From CALAED01 sp937891035 (GTDB taxonomy: Bacteria; Actinomycetota; Actinomycetes; Streptosporangiales; Streptosporangiaceae), in NCBI GenBank assembly GCA_035642125.1, contig DASQSZ010000495.1:1-23215 (forward strand): a stretch of DNA of 23,215 bases, in the 5' to 3' direction. Positions 20,139-23,215 of this stretch are shown here, piece by piece; positions within the stretch are counted from its first letter, which is position 1; each line of letters opens with the position of its first letter. Below the pieces are notes generated by a model, which was not told the origin of the DNA, made no database searches, and was given only the letters and a program-made list of their open reading frames with translations. A program made the translations under genes and the position numbers.

Positions 20139-22343
20139 ATGGCTGCTGGGGGCAAGGCGGCGGCGAGCATCCTGACCAAGGCCGTCCAGCATCTTCTTGG
20201 CAAGCAGGCCATCGGCGTCGCCGAACGCGGCGCGGCGGCCGCGGCCAGGGAAGGCGCCCAGGCCGCGGCACGAGGCGGGGCCAGGGAGGGAGCCGAGGCC
20301 GCCGGCAGGGATGCCGGTGCCGGCGTCGCCCGCCGCGAGGGGGCGCAGGCGGCCAGGAACGGCATCCCGGGCCAGTCGCCGGGCAACCGGAGCGTCGGCG
20401 GCGACCCGATCGACATCGCCACCGGCGAGGTGCTGCTGCCGCAGACCGACGTCGCGCTGCCGGGCGTCCTGCCGCTGGTCATCGAGCGCATCCACCTGTC
20501 GACCTATCGGCAGGGCCGGCTGTTCGGCGTCTCCTGGGCATCGACGCTCGACCAGCACCTGGAGGTGGAGGGCGACGGCATCTGGTTCACCGCGGCCGAC
20601 GGCACCATCGCCGCCTACCCGCCCCTCCTGATGGCCGGGGTGTCGCTGGATCCGTCGACCGGCCCGGTCCGCCCGCTGACGTGGAACACCGACGGCAGCT
20701 ATGTGATCGAAGACCCGAGGTCTGGGCACTTCCTGCACTTCCTCGCGCCGGGCGGCGTACACGGCGCACGGCTCCCGCTTGTCGCGATCACCGACCGGAG
20801 CGGCAACCGGATCGACTTCCGCTACGACGAGGCCGGAGATCTCGTTGAGCTGCACGACTCGAGTGGTCACCGGCTGCTGGTCGAGGGGAACGGTGCCGGC
20901 GCGCAGCGGCGGGTCACCGCGCTGCGGCTGCGCTCGGGCGACATCGATCTTCGGCTGGTCGGCTACGGGTACGACGCGGCCGGCCATCTCACCCACGTCG
21001 TCAACTCCGCCGACGTGCCGATGGTCTTCAGCTATGACGACGCCGGTCGGATGACCGGATGGCGCGACCGCAACGGCTTTGAGTACCACTACGAGTACGA
21101 CGACGCCGGCCGGGCCATCCGCGGTCATGGCACCGGCGGCCATCTCGACACCCGGCTGGAATACGGTGAGAACGAGACCGTCCTCACCGACTCGCTGGGT
21201 CACCAGACCACCTATCGCCTGGACGAGCGGGGCCGGATCATCGCCGAGACCGACCCGCTCGGGCGGACGACTCTCTTGGAGTGGGACGAGCGCGACAACC
21301 TGGTCGCACACACGAACGCGCTCGGCCACGCCTTCCGCTACAGCTACAACACGTTCGGTGACACGACGGCCGTCGTGCGTCCCGACGGCACCCAGCTCAC
21401 CATCGAGTACGACGACGTGCTCCACCTGCCCGTACGGGTCGTGACCGCCGACGGCGCCGCCTGGACCCACGACTATGACCAGGCGGGACGCCTGGTCCGC
21501 CAGACCGACCCGACCGGCGCCGCCACGCACTACAGCTATGACGTCCGCGGCGCGCTCACCGCACTCACCGACCCGCTCGGCGTCACCACCCGGGTCGAAA
21601 ACGACGCTGCCGGCCTGCCCGTCGAGATCATCGGCCCGGCCGGCGACCGCACCCGCTATCAGCGCGACGTCTTCGGCCGCGTCGTCGTCCACCTCGACGC
21701 GCTCGGCGGCCGGACCCAGTACGGCTGGAACCTCGAGGGCCTGCCGACCGCCCGGATCGGCCCGCTCGGGCTCGCCGAGTTCTGGGAGTACGACCCGGAG
21801 GGCAATCTGGTCGCCTACACCGACCAGCTCGGGCAGGTCGTCCGCACCGAGTACGGCCCGTTCGACCGGCCGATCCGGCAGACCGGTCCCGACGGGTCCG
21901 TGGTCGAGCTGACCTACGACACCGAGCTCCAGGTCACCGCCGTCACCAACCCGGCGGGCGCGCGCTGGACCTACAGCTACGACCCGGCCGGCGACATCGT
22001 GGCCGAGACCGACTTCAACGGGCGCACGCTGCGGTATTCGCACGATGCCGCCGGCCGGCTCGCCCAGCGCGTCAACGGCGCCGGCGAGGTCATCGAGTAC
22101 CAGCGCGATCCGCTTGGCCGGGTGGTCGCGAGGCGATCAGCGGCCGGCGTGAGCGGCTACGCCTATGACGCCAACGGACGGCTGATCCGCGCCGCCAACG
22201 GCCACTGCGAGGTGCGGCTCGAACGCGACGCCCTGGGCCGGGTGGTGGCCGAGACGTGCGATCGGCGCATGGTGCGATCCTCCTACGACCCGCTCGGCCG
22301 TAGGGTGGGGCGGCGGACGCCGTCCGGCGCCGAGACCGGCTGA
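20139..22343 (+). CDS. RHS/YD-repeat protein, part before an in-frame stop
   Basis: The 734-residue product has an Ala/Arg/Gly-rich helical N-terminus (about 1-85) with no clear signal peptide. A DUF6531 module follows (NRSVGGDPIDIATGEVLLPQ, then LPGVLPLVIERIHLSTYRQG). From about residue 225 a long array of YD repeats runs on (FRYDEAGDLVEL, YGYDAAGHLTHV, YEYDDAGRAIRGHG and others), the beta-strand units that build the RHS cocoon. AAAGGTGG precedes the ATG. The frame ends at TGA 22341-22343 (AETG-stop-AYDPAGRL), where the repeat pattern predicts Trp (TGG), and RHS sequence continues in the same frame to the window end. RHS proteins in actinomycetes are usually polymorphic toxins or surface proteins whose shell holds a C-terminal effector. 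Truncation here would remove the core and any toxin. Confidence 0.88.
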   Translation: MAAGGKAAASILTKAVQHLLGKQAIGVAERGAAAAAREGAQAAARGGAREGAEAAGRDAGAGVARREGAQAARNGIPGQSPGNRSVGGDPIDIATGEVLLPQTDVALPGVLPLVIERIHLSTYRQGRLFGVSWASTLDQHLEVEGDGIWFTAADGTIAAYPPLLMAGVSLDPSTGPVRPLTWNTDGSYVIEDPRSGHFLHFLAPGGVHGARLPLVAITDRSGNRIDFRYDEAGDLVELHDSSGHRLLVEGNGAGAQRRVTALRLRSGDIDLRLVGYGYDAAGHLTHVVNSADVPMVFSYDDAGRMTGWRDRNGFEYHYEYDDAGRAIRGHGTGGHLDTRLEYGENETVLTDSLGHQTTYRLDERGRIIAETDPLGRTTLLEWDERDNLVAHTNALGHAFRYSYNTFGDTTAVVRPDGTQLTIEYDDVLHLPVRVVTADGAAWTHDYDQAGRLVRQTDPTGAATHYSYDVRGALTALTDPLGVTTRVENDAAGLPVEIIGPAGDRTRYQRDVFGRVVVHLDALGGRTQYGWNLEGLPTARIGPLGLAEFWEYDPEGNLVAYTDQLGQVVRTEYGPFDRPIRQTGPDGSVVELTYDTELQVTAVTNPAGARWTYSYDPAGDIVAETDFNGRTLRYSHDAAGRLAQRVNGAGEVIEYQRDPLGRVVARRSAAGVSGYAYDANGRLIRAANGHCEVRLERDALGRVVAETCDRRMVRSSYDPLGRRVGRRTPSGAETG

Positions 22344-23215
22344 GCCTATGATCCGGCGGGCCGGCTGTCCGGCCTGCTGTCCGGAGGCTGGCAGCTCGGC
22401 TTCAGCTACGACGCGCTGGGCAGGGAGACCCGGCGCATACTCGGCAACCGCGTCGTGATGGACCAGCAGTACGACGCCGCCGGCCGGCTGACCTCCCAGG
22501 CCCTGTGGGGCGCCCCAACGCCGCGGACCGGACCAGATCCGCGGCTGCTCCAGCACCGTACGTACGCCTATCGCGAGGACGGCATCCCGGTCGAGGCCGG
22601 CGACCGGCGCGGCGGCCGGCGGCTGTTCGAGCTCGACGGGCGCCGCCGGATCACCGCGGTACGGACGCCCGGCGGCGACCAGCACCACGCAAACGAGCAC
22701 TACGCGGACGAGCACTACGCGTACGACCCATTCGGCAACATCCGGGCCGCGACCTGGCCGGCGGCCCCGCAGCGGATGGAGCAGACGGAGCAGGGCGAGC
22801 GCGAGTACGCCGGTACGCTGCTGCGCCGGGCGGGGCGGACCCACTACGAGCACGACGAGCAGGGGCGTCTCGTCCTCCGACGGCAGACCACCCTGTCCGG
22901 CACCCGGCGCGAGTGGCGCTACCTCTGGGATGCCGAGGACCGGCTCGTCGGCCTGGTCAGCCCCACCGGCGACCGCTGGCGCTATCTGTACGACGCGCTC
23001 GGCCGCCGGATCGCCAAGGAGCGGCTCGCCCCGGACGGGCGGAACGTGGTCGAGCGGACGCTGTTCGCCTGGGACGGGCCGGTGCTCGCCGAGCAGTACC
23101 GCGGCGAGGTGGTCACCACTTGGGCCCATCGACCCGGCGGTTTCACGCCGCTGGCCCAAACGGTCAACGCGGCCGGCGGTGACGCGGCGGGCTTCTACGC
23201 CATCATCACCGACCT
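22344..23215 (+). pseudogene. RHS protein continuation after the premature stop, open at window end
   Basis: In the same frame as the gene before it, AYDPAGRLSGLLSGGWQL leads into further YD repeats (FSYDALGRETRR, QYDAAGRLTSQA). It then reaches the C-terminal RHS region: YLWDAEDRLVGLVSPTGDRW, RYLYDALGRRIAKERL, WDGPVLAEQYRG and GFYAIITDL at the edge. The last element begins the RHS core that normally precedes the effector domain, so the polymorphic tip and any immunity gene lie outside this window. There are no further stops or frameshifts in the 872 bases seen. The break is thus a single TGG-to-TGA-like change, a sequencing error, or stop readthrough. No good ribosome site follows the stop, so independent translation is unlikely. 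Confidence 0.8.
22681..22725 (+). repeat. Three 15-bp in-frame tandem units in the RHS gene
   Basis: Units AGCACCACGCAAACG, AGCACTACGCGGACG and AGCACTACGCGTACG follow one another at 22681, 22696 and 22711. They encode pentapeptides of the form (Q/E)H(H/Y)A(N/D/Y), inserted just before a regular YDPFGNIR repeat. They look like a slippage expansion in a surface loop. Confidence 0.7.

Noticed and set aside
20061..22043. A 660-residue minus-strand open frame
   Set aside because: It is antisense to the YD repeats of the RHS gene and shows the repetitive Val/Gly/Asp pattern expected from a complement of a repeated gene.
1..23215. Search for CRISPR arrays, tRNA or rRNA genes, intact insertion sequences and integrases
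   Set aside because: No spaced direct repeats of CRISPR type, no cloverleaf-like segments and no transposase or recombinase motifs were seen by eye. A covariance-model scan could still find something missed.

Overview
High-GC DNA (GC-rich third codon positions, GTG starts, DUF4383, DUF2203, M64 peptidase and RHS genes) points to a filamentous actinomycete. Streptosporangiales or a close relative is my guess from gene style, not a proven placement. No tRNA, rRNA, CRISPR array or intact transposase was recognised.

Positions 1-2480 look like decaying accessory DNA. They hold an AraC-type regulator reduced to its N-terminal domain plus its last ~25 residues, a class III cyclase-like gene whose 3' end is scrambled, the antisense 3' remnant of an NmrA-type NAD(P)-binding protein, and one intact VOC-family gene. 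Positions 2796-9673 hold a coherent carboxylate uptake and CoA-activation cluster. On the minus strand, in transcription order, it runs: CaiB/BaiF CoA-transferase, crotonase-fold protein, a wrecked thioesterase, TctC, TctB, TctA and a half-size AbrB membrane protein. A divergent IclR regulator shares an 86-bp intergenic region rich in operator-like repeats. The likely logic is import of an unknown carboxylate by the tripartite tricarboxylate transporter, CoA thioester formation, hydratase/isomerase-type processing, and IclR control.

Positions 9744-12326 encode a secreted M64 zinc peptidase with a beta-repeat C-terminus. Positions 12705-16315 hold a second cyclase-like gene, divergent from a two-gene operon made of a HTH-like/coiled-coil/one-TM protein and a solute-binding lipoprotein. 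This is the best candidate here for an undescribed sensing module. Both cyclase-like proteins keep the metal and transition-state residues but have Glu where adenylate cyclases have Lys. A B12-binding radical SAM enzyme with an unusual C-x9-C-x2-C motif follows at 16528-18195.

The right end has a DUF4383 membrane protein, a convergent Cys-rich metallothionein-like protein (the pair separated by a near-perfect 21-bp inverted repeat), a DUF2203 protein, and a large RHS gene. The RHS gene is interrupted by a single in-frame TGA at 22341 and continues in the same frame beyond the window end.
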